NCBI GenBank assembly: GCA_949316495.1
Contig: OX439002.1
Location: 18,641,402 to 18,705,401 of the forward strand
Reading direction: 5' to 3'
Source: Amphiduros pacificus
Taxonomy: Eukaryota; Annelida; Polychaeta; Phyllodocida; Hesionidae
DNA length: 64,000 nt
The notes beneath the pieces are model-generated. The model did not search any database, was not told where the DNA came from, and saw nothing but the letters and a program-made list of their open reading frames with translations. The number at the start of each line of letters is the position of its first letter. The first letter of the stretch is position 1. Positions 37,427 to 48,752 of this stretch are shown in pieces. The translations under genes and the position numbers were made by a program.

Positions 37427-38101
37427 CAGGCCTCGACATTGACCGGTTGCCCGGAGCTATATTTTTAACATGTGTCGGGCAACTCCGGGCAACTGGATGT
37501 TTCTCTTCCACTTGCCCGGTGGGCAAGTGCTGTAATCTTGAAATAATATACCCCAGAGCCAATAAAAAATTAATTTTCATCACTGTGCACAGAGCTTCGA
37601 ATGCGATTGCCGCCATTTTGTCTGCGATTGATTATCTTGGCCGGGTGCACTCTTGTTCAAAAGTCGAGCACATTTTCAGGATTCGTACTGCATTTAACAT
37701 ACTCATTTTGCAACCGTGCACGACTTTACACATAAATCGAATGCGTTTCTTAATCTGGTCCCCTATCATAATATCTACTTAGATTTTATATAAATAATGA
37801 TCGGGTACCAGTCAAAAAGTCTTGGAATTTTCCATGAACAACATCATGATGCTGAGACATTTGGAACATATCATCAGTGTATTTTAGTGCGAGTTTTGGT
37901 GAAAAGAACAGGTTGAACAGATTTTGATAGAATAATTTGATAATTTTGATAAAATAAGATATAAAATACAAATCCTTATTTTATTCAAAAATAGCTTTTA
38001 TTTTTCTATCTGGGCAAGTGAATTGTATTTCAGGGCAAGTAGATTTTAAAATTTACTTGCCCGGTGGGCAGGTGGATCACAAATGTTGATGTCGAGGCCT
38101 G
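37427..38101. mobile_element. Non-autonomous hAT-like DNA element
   Basis: The ends are perfect 13-bp inverted repeats, CAGGCCTCGACAT on the left and its complement on the right, a style common in hAT transposons. Near the left end, 37509-37529 is a perfect 9-bp-stem hairpin built on CACTTGCCC. The right end carries almost the same hairpin near 38057-38076. No transposase frame is present in the 675 bp. Both flanks are TATA-rich and no clean 8-bp target duplication can be read, so family placement rests on the termini alone. Confidence 0.7.
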
Positions 38102-38790
38102 ATATATGTATATATACATACATGTATATGGCTGACTGTTGATTTATATATATATTTATGTTAAATTGTGATTGGAGTATTGGGAAAAATTGTGATTGTT
38201 CAAATGATTGTTCACTACAATAGATTGATGAAAACAATCTATTCTCCTTCCCGAAATTCCCCAATTCTCCCTATCTGCTCTCCCATATACGCTGCATTTT
38301 AGAGCGATGCGATCGTATTTGACCCAATTCTTTGCACACGGCACATCCAGGAACAGCGGCGACAGTCTGTTTAGGGCATTGTCGCCTAGAGCTGCCTTTC
38401 ATCTTTCCATCGTTGTTTTTTCGCAGTTTTGCCTTCGTTGACATAACTTACGGAAATTGCAATAAACTTATAAAGATTACACAAACGCGGAAGTTTACAA
38501 CGCAACATCTTTCCCGTCATGCACTGCTCTCTCACGCCAATTTCGTCAAGTATGTACGTGAATCCTTCGTAAGAATGGGAATACACGACTATGTAAAGAT
38601 TTGGTTTATCCTGGACTCATAACATTTCACAATCTCCTGACCAATTCTCACAAGACGCATCATCTTACAACAATTACCTGAAGAATCTATTGGACATCAC
38701 ACCGGACATGTCCTTCTGTAAGATGAAAGCGTTTTTGGTTACATTCCTTCCGGTCAGTCATATTACACAAGTCCTACTCGACTTTCAATC
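38102..38790. other. Intergenic, nothing recognised
   Basis: A moderately GC-balanced stretch with overlapping short open frames on both strands, the longest about 96 codons at 38332. None resembles a known protein, and no splice signals make a case for an exon. Confidence 0.4.
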
Positions 38791-38791
38791 C

Positions 38792-39252
38792 ATTCCTCGG
38801 AGGCGATATTCCTCCCAGTTACACAACTTTCATTTGTTATACATCATTGAACAGTTATGCCTGTTTACACCTTTCCTCATAAGCCACTGTTGGGGTTCTG
38901 TGCCATTGAATGGTATTTGCGATACTGGCCAGTAAAATAACCATTCCTCGGAGGCAAAAAAATTCATCCCTGTTACACAGTCCTATGAGACTTTCAATAC
39001 ATTCCTCGGAGGTAAAATTCCTCCCAGTTACACAGTCCAATGAGACTTTCATTACATTCCTCGGAGGCGAAATTCCTCCCAGTTACACAGTCCTATGAGA
39101 CTTTCAATACATTCCTCGGAGGCGAAATTCCTCCCAGTTACACAGTCCAATGAGACTTTCATTACATTCCTCGGAGGCGAAATTCCTCCCAGTTACACAG
39201 TCCTATGAGACTTTCAATACATTCCTCAGAGGCGAAATTCCTCCCAGTTACA
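38792..39252. repeat. 55-bp minisatellite with alternating unit types
   Basis: ATTCCTCGGAGGC-type units start at 39001, 39056, 39111, 39166 and 39221, exactly 55 bp apart. Looser copies lie at 38942 and 38792. Two variants alternate strictly: CCTATGAGACTTTCAATAC and CCAATGAGACTTTCATTAC. The true repeating unit of the newer part is therefore 110 bp. Part of each unit (CAGTTACACA) also occurs in the flanking sequences at 38818 and 39470, showing where the array came from. Confidence 0.93.
38817..38934. repeat. Diverged duplicate of 39470-39590
   Basis: This stretch and 39470-39590 share CAGTTACACA, TTGTTATACATCATTGA, AAGCCTGTT-like, TACCTTTCC-like, GTTCTGTG and GATACTGGCCAGT in the same order. 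They differ at many positions and by small gaps. The pair brackets the minisatellite, so an old local duplication preceded the expansion of the 55-bp unit. Confidence 0.8.
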
Positions 39253-39291
39253 AAAAAAAAGATTCATTTACAATGAAAGTTTACATGTCTT

Positions 39292-39471
39292 TTAGCAGTA
39301 CCACTCTCGGCATGGACATTTCCCATCCCATTTCTTGATCAGCTCTTCTTTAAACTCTTGGAGAGATGTATTGCTTTTAATTTCATTTGGCAGATCGTTC
39401 AATAACTTGCTGCCCATATATGAGAATGTTCTACGACCATGGGTTATTTTCTTGAAAGGTCCTTTTTCCAG
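39292..39471 (-). pseudogene. LINE reverse-transcriptase C-terminal fragment
   Basis: The reverse strand encodes 59 codons and a stop that read like the last part of a non-LTR retrotransposon polymerase. G-R-R-T-F-S is followed by K-L-L-N-D-L-P-N-E-I-K-S, S-L-Q-E-F-K-E-E-L, K-K-W-D-G and a cysteine pair C-P-C. The N-x-L-P-N-E-I then F-K pattern is typical of the C-terminal tail of CR1/Jockey-type LINE proteins. An in-frame stop lies directly upstream, and the catalytic domain is not found nearby, so this is a 5'-truncated dead copy. The clade is not certain. Confidence 0.62.
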
Positions 39472-40019
39472 TTACACAGCTTTCAGTTGTTATACATCAT
39501 TGACGGCTAAGCCTGTTAATACCTTTCCTTTCCATATAAGCCCTTGTTGGGTTCTGTGTCATTAATACAGTATCTGTGATACTGGCCAGTCTCAACTTGG
39601 TGTTGTTCTTGTATTGTACTTATAATTTTGACTCGTCTTACCACTACTTGTTTTGAGACGTGCCACGTCCTAAGCGCACAAATGCTGTTGCACCAATGTT
39701 TCTCATGCCGAAGGATGACAATTAATTTTTTGATCATCTGACTTACATATTTGAGGGGAATATCTCAATAGCTCAATTTTGAGTTGTCAATCAGTCAATC
39801 GGCCGAGAACTGACAGAGCAGGGCCAAATTGTATATTTTGTAACAAACTGCTTCTTTCGCACAAACACATTTTGACGAAAATAGGGTCAATAAGTGCAAT
39901 TTTCATAACAAAATTAGGGTCAATGAGTGCAACTTTCATAAAAACCTGTTGTATGTATACAAGACAATTTCTTAATTATCAGCCTATACTATGGTTGCGC
40001 AAACCCTATGGTTGTTAGC

Positions 40020-40262
40020 TCTATAAGTTTCCTCGGCAAAACCAATTAGCATCCCGCCGAAAGTGCAAAGTGCCCTCATGGCATCTGCTTCTACATCTAC
40101 AACTATACGTTTTCTCAGCAAAACCTATTGGCATCCTGCCAGGAGTGCAAGGTTGCACCAAGGTGTTGATGCCAACCTTCATTCCCTGGCATCTACATCT
40201 ATAAGTTTACTCGGCAAAACCAATTGGCATCCCACCGTGAGTGCAATCTTGCACTAAGGGTG
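40020..40262. repeat. Three diverged copies of an ~85-95-bp unit
   Basis: Blocks CTATAAGTTTCCTCGGCAAAACC, their variants and ATTGGCATCC..CC occur near 40020, 40104 and 40198. Each is followed by GAGTGCAA-like sequence. It is a small old tandem array, perhaps part of the 3' region of the neighbouring LINE fragment. Confidence 0.7.
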
Positions 40263-40365
40263 CACCTGATCAACAATCAGCCGAAACTTAGTAGTTTGAA
40301 GTAGAAATGCTGAATAAGATCGAAATTGGTGAGAAACAGAACGGTGAAAGTGTTATTCTAATATT

Positions 40366-40461
40366 TCACCTGAAAACATCTGCTGCCTGTGAACTAGAGG
40401 GCAGATCATTCCATTCAGTTACGGCCCTTGGGCAATGGCCGAACTTACTGGTCACAGCCAG
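40366..40461 (-). pseudogene. Second LINE reverse-transcriptase tail fragment
   Basis: The reverse strand encodes F-G-H-C-P-R-A-V-T-E-W-N-D-L-P-S-S before a stop. The R-x-V-x-x-W-N-x-L-P core is the hallmark of the C-terminal end of RTE/CR1-like LINE polymerases. A stop follows shortly and upstream frames are broken, so only about 31 codons are readable. It is a different element from the one at 39292, because the motif context and ending differ. Confidence 0.55.
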
Positions 40462-40676
40462 TTGCCACTAGTCGGTGGTTCAGTTAATGCACCTTGTTGC
40501 CGCTTGAAGTCTGATTCCTGTCTGTTGCCCAAACTTTATTTCCACTAATTCCAAATCATCAGTGTCCAGTGGTCACATATATACATTTCCCCTATTTGCC
40601 ACCCCTTTTACCATTTCAGCAATTTTCAAAGTTTTTAAGGCCCTCCTCCTTCCCCATATCACCTCCCAGAGTGCTT

Positions 40677-40820
40677 TCAGAAACAACTCAGTAGAGCTGG
40701 AGTTATCCACCTCTACATGTATGGCTGGCGCTTTCAGAACATCCAAGCCTCATAACATTTAATTTCAACATAGTCAGAAACAACTCAGTAGAGCTGGAGT
40801 TATCCGCCTCTACACGTATG
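40677..40820. repeat. Direct duplication of a ~45-bp block, ~96 bp apart
   Basis: CAGAAACAACTCAGTAGAGC, then TGGAGTTATCC, then CCTCTACA.GTATG, occurs at about 40677 and again at about 40774 with two differences. The core GAGCT(G/A)GAGTTATC(C/T)GCC appears twice more, at 41117 and 41181. Confidence 0.85.
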
Positions 40821-40840
40821 TCTCATTTTATACATGCTCC

Positions 40841-41048
40841 TACCGATAATTTGCATTCACTGTTATTAACTTGCTGTATTACTACTTTGATAAATATTAT
40901 AATTACGCACCTTAGATTTTTTATTGTTAATTTAGGGCTAGACATACCGATAATTTGCAATCACTGTTATTAACTAGCTGTATCACTACTTTGATAAATA
41001 TCATAATTACGCTCCTTAGATTTTTATTGTTAATTTAGGGATAGACAT
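40841..41048. repeat. Tandem duplication of a 104-bp unit
   Basis: The unit starting TACCGATAATTTGCA at 40841 is repeated at 40945 and runs to TTAGGG.TAGACAT. The two copies differ at only a few positions, so the duplication is fairly recent. No reading frame is kept. Confidence 0.9.
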
Positions 41049-42720
41049 TCTTCTATAATGGTCATAAAAGAGATAAAGTACATTCTAACACGTATCAAAA
41101 CAACCCAGGGTCATGGGAGCTAGAGTTATCTGCCCCCCTTAACCCTGGTATCATGTGATTATGTAAAATCATGGATATGAGAGCTAGAGTTATCTGCCTC
41201 TCATATTATGGTTTCAATAAACGTTGTTTCCAATTAGTTCTAATGTCAAAGTGATATTAAAGACTTCTGTAATTATTATTATAATAAATATTATTTATTT
41301 AAGACCCAATCAGTGTGTTGTCATGCTCTGTTCACAAATACAAATTTTTATTTAAATGTAAATGTTAAAAATGATATAGGAAGACATTTACATGACATTT
41401 CCATCTTGTAAATATGATGAGAGTATTTACAAAATTGTAAATGTAATCCAATATTGTAGTTGATCTTTACAATACCAAAACATTGGCTGTAAATTTTTGT
41501 AAATCCCATGTTTCATGCAGTGATACGGACTGCCTTACCAAACATGTATGAGGCCATTCTGGATTGATATAACTAAAGAGGGCAGTACAGTATGGCTTTA
41601 TCGGTGCAGATGTAAAAAATAAAAAGTACCTGCTTTTAAAAGCTCACTTGATATTTTGTCTTCGCAAGAGTACTCTATGTCAGATATGCCATTCGCATTC
41701 CACGTACACTAGGCAGACAAGATAATTGATTGAGGATGGAATGTTTAATTATATATCTACATGACAGAAAAATCAAAATAACCTTCAATCAGATTTGAAC
41801 ATTTTACAATATTTTATGAAATTACCTTAAAGCGAGACTTTTAGGCATATGTAGTCATATTGCTATTTTTTATAGTTTAACTTAATATATTATGATATGA
41901 TTACATCTTGAAAGAACACTCAAGTTATATGCAGGCCAAAAAAAACGTGTATTTGTACAGTTAAGATGTGTAGCTAAGCTTATCATATGATACAAAAATG
42001 AATTTACATTAAATAATGATCATAAATGTCATAGTGTATGAGAAAGCATATTAAGAACGACTCTCAGAACTCACATTTTAGTTTGTGTGCAAATTAAATA
42101 TGATTCAGGTTTTAACTTTCTATGTCAGGTTATAATGAAGACAATCTTTGACGATTTTGTTTCCAAAAATTGTGAGACTTGTCACAATTGGTATTTTATA
42201 GAGGGATAATAACCCGTATTCAGTGTCAATTAGGCACAGTGATGTCAGTGGAGTTGAATCGACTTACCACTGGATATCCTATACTTACAATATGGCCCAG
42301 TTTCTCTAGCTAATCACAGATCTGTATTGCTGTACTTTCTATTACATAAAGCTTGCACAGCACAATGGTTTATAGCTGGCCTCTGTAGATTCACCGCAGA
42401 CGTGAAAAGAGGCTTGTAAGTTGTAGGTCCACAATTTGAGATGTAGACTTCTTTCTATAATTTCTAAAGAACGTCTATGATGATATTGCATGAATGATTG
42501 TAACACAATGCATTTGAACTGAAATATTTAACACGTATCTTTTGTATGCCCTCCATAGCAGGTCTCTTCTATCATTCCAGTCGCTGTCACCAAAGATATA
42601 AATGTGCGCACAGAATCGTACCTATTTATATACATTTGGTTGAAAATTGATTGGTGACAGAATAAATGACTTTTCAACACATAGTCTCATTGGTTAGTAT
42701 CTCAGTAAGCTACCTGATTA
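41049..42720. other. Intergenic, nothing recognised
   Basis: AT-rich sequence up to the DNA element that marks the start of the large tandem array. No gene, promoter or RNA gene is evident. Confidence 0.5.
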
Positions 42721-43286
42721 TGCCTCAGTTACATTTGCACCGGGCACCGGCCGGGAAGTAACAATCGGCCGACTTCACAATCTGCCGGGCGCCGGGGAGT
42801 TTATCAGCAACAATCTGAGATGTGCCGTAGCTGTGGTCACATTATTGAAGGGCACCGCACGGCACGTGCAAGGCTGAATGTCACAGATGTCTGTAGGATA
42901 TCCTAAAGACGTCTTTATTATTGACAGACGTCTGTAGGATATTCTAAAGACGTCTATGTGATATCGGAGGGAGCCCGTTGGATAATCTGTCGATGGCCTG
43001 TGAGCACAAATCCTATTTTCACCGCACGATGCCACGGCCTTAAGATAATATGCCGATGTGTATGCGGGACACTGCCAGGACCCTGCCGTATACTTTCAGA
43101 TGATATTTGCTGATAAGACATCGGGGAAACGCTGGTAACTTTTATGTTGCAGTTAAAAGTTCCCGATGACCCACCCGACGTCTTAAAGATGCCCAATTGT
43201 GGCCGATGAATTGCCGGCCGATTTTGTTAAAAAATACCCATCGGCCGGGTATCTTTACTGAAATCGGAGCAAATGTGACTGAGGCA
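42721..43286. mobile_element. Complete inverted-repeat DNA element (MITE)
   Basis: The left end TGCCTCAGTTACATTTGC and right end GCAAATGTGACTGAGGCA are inverted repeats with one mismatch, and TTA lies on both sides (42718-42720, 43287-43289). A 3-bp TTA duplication would suit PIF/Harbinger, but this is a tentative placement. The interior has GC-rich arms (GGCACCGGCCGGGAAG left, ATCGGCCGGGTATC right) and a doubled block with GACGTCTGTAGGATAT. It codes for nothing. The older relative at 18580 supports its being a family. The first tandem unit begins inside it, at 42831. Confidence 0.85.
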
Positions 43287-43485
43287 TTAATGGCATGACC
43301 TGAAATTGGTCATTCTGAATGCGTGATATTTCGTTTGGCGAGACTCGCATGCTTGACTGGACATGGTGGTCCAGAACTCAAACAACGTCAAAACAGGGCA
43401 ATGACGGCAGAGTGAAGAGTGAGAACTACCGATGTAATGAAGAGTATCTTTCATACAATATTATCAAAGATTTTCTTTTAAAATT

Positions 43486-44092
43486 ATATAACTTAACATC
43501 TTGAATTGCAGGCCTCCAGGTTACATAAGGGCATGTTTCACTTCATGTCTGCAGTGAGTCATAAAACATTGTGTTGTGCAAACATCACGCGAGATAAGGT
43601 ACAGAAAAGAGGATATAAATATCCTACCCAGACACTGGTTGCATTCTATCTATTAGCCAGTGTATCAGCCAACTCCATCTAGCGGCAGATAAATCTGTGC
43701 GATCCAGTAGGGCTGGTTGGGGTCAGCGGCCATTTTGTTCAATTAAACAGGGATTTCTGTTAGATTTCGTGTTGTCATTTTATCCTTTTCCAAACCTGAC
43801 TTGTTGAATACTGGAGGAAATCCTCAGCACACTCCAAGAGATCCCGGTGGACAACCTATTCCACACCTCATAGCACAACAATCTCACCTGTAAAAAGTCT
43901 GAAATAACAAGAACCACACGACAGAAAGAAAATAAAAACATATTTTTACAAAAAAGGTTTCTTGGCCAAGCTTGATTCTAACCAAACTAGGTTTTAAATC
44001 CATATTGGAATACAAACGCCTAAAAAAAACCGTTAGAAAAACTGGCCAAGAACCCAACAAATACAAGGTATTTTATCCTAAAAAAATTATTG
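43486..44092. other. Segment present only in unit 1
   Basis: About 607 bp absent from units 2-4. It contains GGATATAAATATCC near 43611, which resembles a TATA box, then AGCGGCCATTTTG near 43734, and an A-rich end with short open stretches on the plus strand that match no protein I know. In units 2-4 the corresponding point has TTTTCTTTTAAAA twice in a row. This looks like a deletion repaired with a small duplication, so loss in the other lineage is likelier than gain in unit 1. Confidence 0.6.
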
Positions 44093-46984
44093 AAAACATT
44101 CTCGTATTACACACAAAAGAAAGAAATGAGATCAAAAATGTTCGTTTAAAAACTAGACATTCCAACCCTGCACCAGACGTTACAATGTGCAAAATAAAGG
44201 AAATAGTCCGGAGGTTTCAAGGGAGAGAGTCCTGAAAGTAAAAAGCATTAAATAAAGCAATCAAAACTGATTCAAAAACCTCCCAAGAAAATACACAACA
44301 TATGTAGAATGTGTTACAACTCACCTGTAGCCTGCTTAAACTAAGAAAAACAGAAGTTTCTTTACAGCACCTGCAAACCGGATTTGACAGAAACGAATAA
44401 CACCTCCATTCCTGAGGTGCTATCAGTGAAGAAACCTCCAGAAGTGCTGACACCTCCACTAGATCCAATATAAACAAGATAACACAGTCAGTCCCCATCC
44501 AACAGAAGAGATCTAATCAGATTGAAACCGTCGTTGGTATTGGCCAGGGACTGTGATCGTCGTCTAGCTCTTTCTTGAGGATCCTTGCCTTTTCTAGTGT
44601 TGAATACTTCGTCTTTACGTGAATAATTTGAAATTTTAATAAATGAAGTATTTTCAGCAAAGTAGATATATAAAAAGCAAAATTAGATACTCCAGCATGC
44701 CCTGAGGGAATTCCACGAATCTATTAATAGTCCACCAATATATTAATAGATTAACCAGTCAGAAAGTTCATTGGGATCAACCAATCGGAGCAGCACTTAC
44801 ATAAATAAAAGTTTGACCCTGAGACTCCCATCTGGACATGGCCTGATTGGTAAGTTCTATTCTATTTATAACAAAGAGCAATAATGTCCTATGATATGAT
44901 TGAATTAGATGGTGTAGAACTCCTTTTTGTTTGGTACAAGAGGAATTCCATTTGAGCAGAATATTGATTGAAAAGGGTTTTAAAATAGGGTTTAAAAGGG
45001 TTTAAAATATAACAGGTGTAGGAGTTGAGAACAACATTACTCAATTCTAATGATATAAACTCTAATGATATTCTACAATCATAAAGACTGATATCATACT
45101 TAGTGAATTTATCTCATTTTCAATGTATGTGACATGGGATATTGGACATGACAAAATGAAAAAATGCCTATCGTAATGAATGAACTCAAATATATTTAAA
45201 CTGATAAGAAAATATTTAGAAATAACTCTGACTTCAACTTCAATACAGCTGGCATTCAACCCCATTGTCATTTATGGTACCACATTGCCATTTGACACAT
45301 GACGTGCTGAGTTTGACCTGACTTTTGACCTTACTGTCAGGATGGAATCCAATGTAACACCATAGAGTGAGCATACAGTAAATATGATGAATAACATTGT
45401 TCTGTAATACAACCATGGTGCTCTGGTGGACTGTACACATCATGAGCTGTTTTCAAACCAAATGATAAGAACAGATTTGATATCAGCCATGTGTCTAAAT
45501 ATAGTATTACTATATATATAACCTTAGGGCATGAAAACTGTTGCACCTCATTTCTGTCAATCTGATGTATCAAATTATATTTAAAGTTGTTAGGTACATC
45601 CTAAAGTTTAAAGGATATTATCCATACAATGCTAAGATAGCAAAGCATTTTTACAAATTATAACCCTTACCTTATGCTTCCTAGAAATATTTCTTTCATG
45701 GAGTTGAAATTTGTGTTCCAAGAGAAATGAGAAAAGATCGGTGGTCGAGTGGTGAAACATCCTGAAAATAATATTATTCTCTCGGCAATTTGCACATTTT
45801 GCACCCCCTGGTGTTTATTTGCACATAATACGTGCAAAGAACTACAAGGCATTGTCACACCCTACTGAGCACAGGATTAAAATAGTATTCTGTGGGAGAC
45901 TTTTCATTTCTATAATTCCCTCAACTGGATCACAGGCTTTTTTGATTTTTTACAAGTGATCCTAGATTTGGGCAGAAATATTAATCAATGCAAGTCAGGG
46001 ATAATTTTTGAAACTCCGAACCTAAGGATTAGATGGCACAGAACAGAAATATCCAAACTTCAAGGTTATGAATTTCAAAGTAAAATTAATAACTTTACAC
46101 ATGGATTAAAAATGAGAATTGACATTGCATGGATCACACAATTTCGGCACTGTCTTAGCTTTTCAGATTCCCTGTGGTACACATGACCCAGAGTTCTGTA
46201 CAGGTATGTATTCAGGATTAATGAACTGTCATAACATGTAGTCAGTGCAGTGCATGTTTGTGCTGAAGTATGTATCCAAAAGTAATATTCGGTAAGTGAT
46301 CCTGCCATGAGTGAAGTCAAATGGATAATATGGAAATATTGCACTGTTCATACTAACACATGATTTCAGTGTCACCCTAGCTAGGAATAAATCACATTGT
46401 ATCAACTGCGAACTCTCTGCAGTGTGCAAAGCGGAAGCTTTTTCAGTTTTGTTTTTGTTTACATATTTGTAGACTATTTGTCTGTGCTTTGCTTTGACAG
46501 CATATGTATTTATCTCTAACATGTGAATGGCTCTTTGTACTAGGTCCATCTTTACTACTTAAAAATATATAACTGACAATATATTGCAAAATTAAAGATT
46601 CTATAGAGTTGAAACTTTGAGGTAAAAGCTCTTCTGTGAAATGAAATCGACATGGTTATGTTATAAACAACCTATCCATGTAAATATACCCATTTGGGAA
46701 CCTCTTGAGGTTTATCACATAACAGGGTCAACGGTTTTTAATAATAACTGTTAACTGGCTGTGGTACCAAATTTTACAATATTCTGAGGGATAATTTCAG
46801 TCATAGGATAAATCTTACTTAACATTTCACGATCACATTGTAAAAAGAAAGAGAGGGACATTATTCTCCTTTGGTGAGATTTTAACCCACGATAATACTT
46901 GATTATGTTATAAATGATTAACCTGACGAAGATAAGTGGGCCAAACTTATTTAGATTTAACACACAGTCATGTAAAAAATAATC

Positions 46985-46987
<3 letters not shown>

Positions 46988-47060
<73 letters not shown>
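46988..47060. repeat. (AT)n in unit 1, 73 bp
   Basis: Pure AT run. The matching tracts are about 195 bp in unit 2 and 189 bp in unit 3. In unit 4 the run is replaced by a short non-repetitive sequence and a brief TA run. Confidence 0.97.
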
Positions 47061-47062
<2 letters not shown>

Positions 47063-47915
47063 TAGATTATTTATTTGAGTAATTTATTATTTACTTGAGT
47101 AATAGACACCGGTGAGGATCAGAGAACCTTCTGAACCAGCCAGGGTCTTGTAAAATTGTTTGTCACAACATGTCACACTGTGCGAGGTGATCAATCCAAT
47201 TTTGAAAAAAAAAAAAAATTAGAAGAGTTGATGATTTTCCCATTTTTATCTTGATATGATTTTCTTCATTTTATATATTGATAGGATATGACTCCCACAC
47301 TGCAATACGATAGAAACACAAGGTTTAGCAAGCACGCTCTGTAAACTGAGATGTAGAGTTAGAAAGTATATGGAGTTAGTACAGTGCTCTGGCAGGAGAT
47401 GAGTTCCTGTGCTTTTTGTCCCTTGCGTGCAACTTTGATTGATAGTCTTTCATCTGGTTAATTAGGTCTGATGTTACAGCAGACGTTATAGATGGACAGT
47501 CCCAGAGTGTATGCAGTATGCATATAGTGCACCATTATATTCCCTAAGTGTTTTTTCTCATCTTCCTCAGTTTACCTTTATTCATCTTTATATATAAGGC
47601 TAATTATTATTTATAGCGAGTGAAACAATACAAAAGATGTTTCGCGTAAAAGTTGTTTTCAGCATTCTTGGACATGCAAATAAAAGACTGATTTGAATGC
47701 AATATGTACATAATGCCTATGCTGAATATATTCAGTGTCAAGTTATTAATTTCCCTGGTATTGTTTATATTATCATCAAAGGATTCACAGAATGAATTAA
47801 ATACTCGAAATAGGTTTGATGGATTTTAGCAAACATTTGATATGTAATAAGTACAGTATAACCTTTCTCTTAAATAATATTATTCTTTTGAGATGACCTG
47901 CAAAAACCATTTTCC

Positions 47916-48104
47916 GTGTTGGTATCTGGCAATAAATTCAATCTGAAACCTTCATTTCTAAAAGTCCATGATGATTATATGCGACAAAACGATCCACCTA
48001 AGTACCTGGCAAAAATAACGATGGATTGGATAAGAAAGCCTTTAATCAAACAACAAGTATATGTGGATACAGTCTTTGTAGAAACAGGTGAAAGTGGGTG
48101 TTAA
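47916..48104 (+). other. Recurring open frame of unknown nature (copies at 53585 and 59246)
   Basis: An open frame that is identical in units 1, 2 and 3. Read from the preceding stop, it starts D-D-L-Q-K-P-F-S-V-L-V-S-G. It contains P-P-K-Y-L-A-K and D-W-I-R-K-P, and has a balanced composition unlike most chance frames here. A donor-like CAG|GTGAAA lies near its end (GT at 48088), and TTATTCTTTTGAG upstream could act as a weak acceptor. I recognise no family. Identity among copies says nothing about selection, since the copies are too recent to have diverged. It could be an exon or chance. Confidence 0.22.
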
Positions 48105-48420
48105 GCGCCTGCGGAGCTGCACCTGTACAACAGGTGAATAAGCATTTTTGTATTCCAGAGAAGAACATATAACTACAGTTTGATACATAGGCAAGACAAA
48201 CATAAAATCTGATTTCAAATCAAAATAGATATGATGCAAAGGATCTTGGCCTCGAGCGGAAAGGTACATCGATTGTGTTCATAGTGTATCCGCCATGTTG
48301 TATTTCCTTTCCGCAGTATCTGTAGTTTATAACACGATGCCTTTACTGTGAAATCGGGAAAGGATATTTTTACGAACATTTCAGCAACAACGGGCATATC
48401 CGGCCGACCTTTGAATAATA

Positions 48421-48506
48421 ATGGCGTCAGTGGGAATGGAACCCACCATCTCCCATAACCAAGCAAGGATCGTATCCTATGCTCTACCATCTGTGCTGTT
48501 TGGACC
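48421..48506 (-). other. tRNA-like sequence (copies at 54090 and 59751)
   Basis: The reverse strand has CAGCACAGATGGTAGAGC (A-box-like) and GGTGGGTTCCATTCCCAC (B-box-like with a T-arm stem). The anticodon arm does not form a proper seven-base loop and the acceptor ends do not pair. It is probably a tRNA pseudogene or the head of a SINE rather than a working tRNA. It is repeated with the array at 54090-54175 and 59751-59836. Confidence 0.45.
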
Positions 48507-48752
48507 AGTCTATTATGCCTAATGTTTAATGTTTAAGTCACATAATATTGATAGTCAGTCTGATTCTTGTCATCCTTCCATTTTTCTAACACGTGTTTTA
48601 TGTGATATAATGTGTTTTTTCCAGAAGCGAATATGCCTGACTTTGGAGGTGAGACATAGGAGTTGTTGGGGCTGAACAAATTGGACAAAGGGAGCGGTGA
48701 ATGCGTTCCTACCTATTGTCATACTGGGAAAATCATTTGCGATAGCTCTAAC

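Noticed and set aside
38792-39252. A CRISPR-like array suggested by regular 55-bp spacing
   Set aside because: The whole unit is repeated with no unique spacers, the setting is eukaryotic, and no cas-like genes are present.
44217-44498. Reverse-strand open frame of 93 codons (75 in other units)
   Set aside because: Its differences from the other units are amino-acid-changing too, and it matches no known family. It overlaps the plus-strand frame above and is probably chance.
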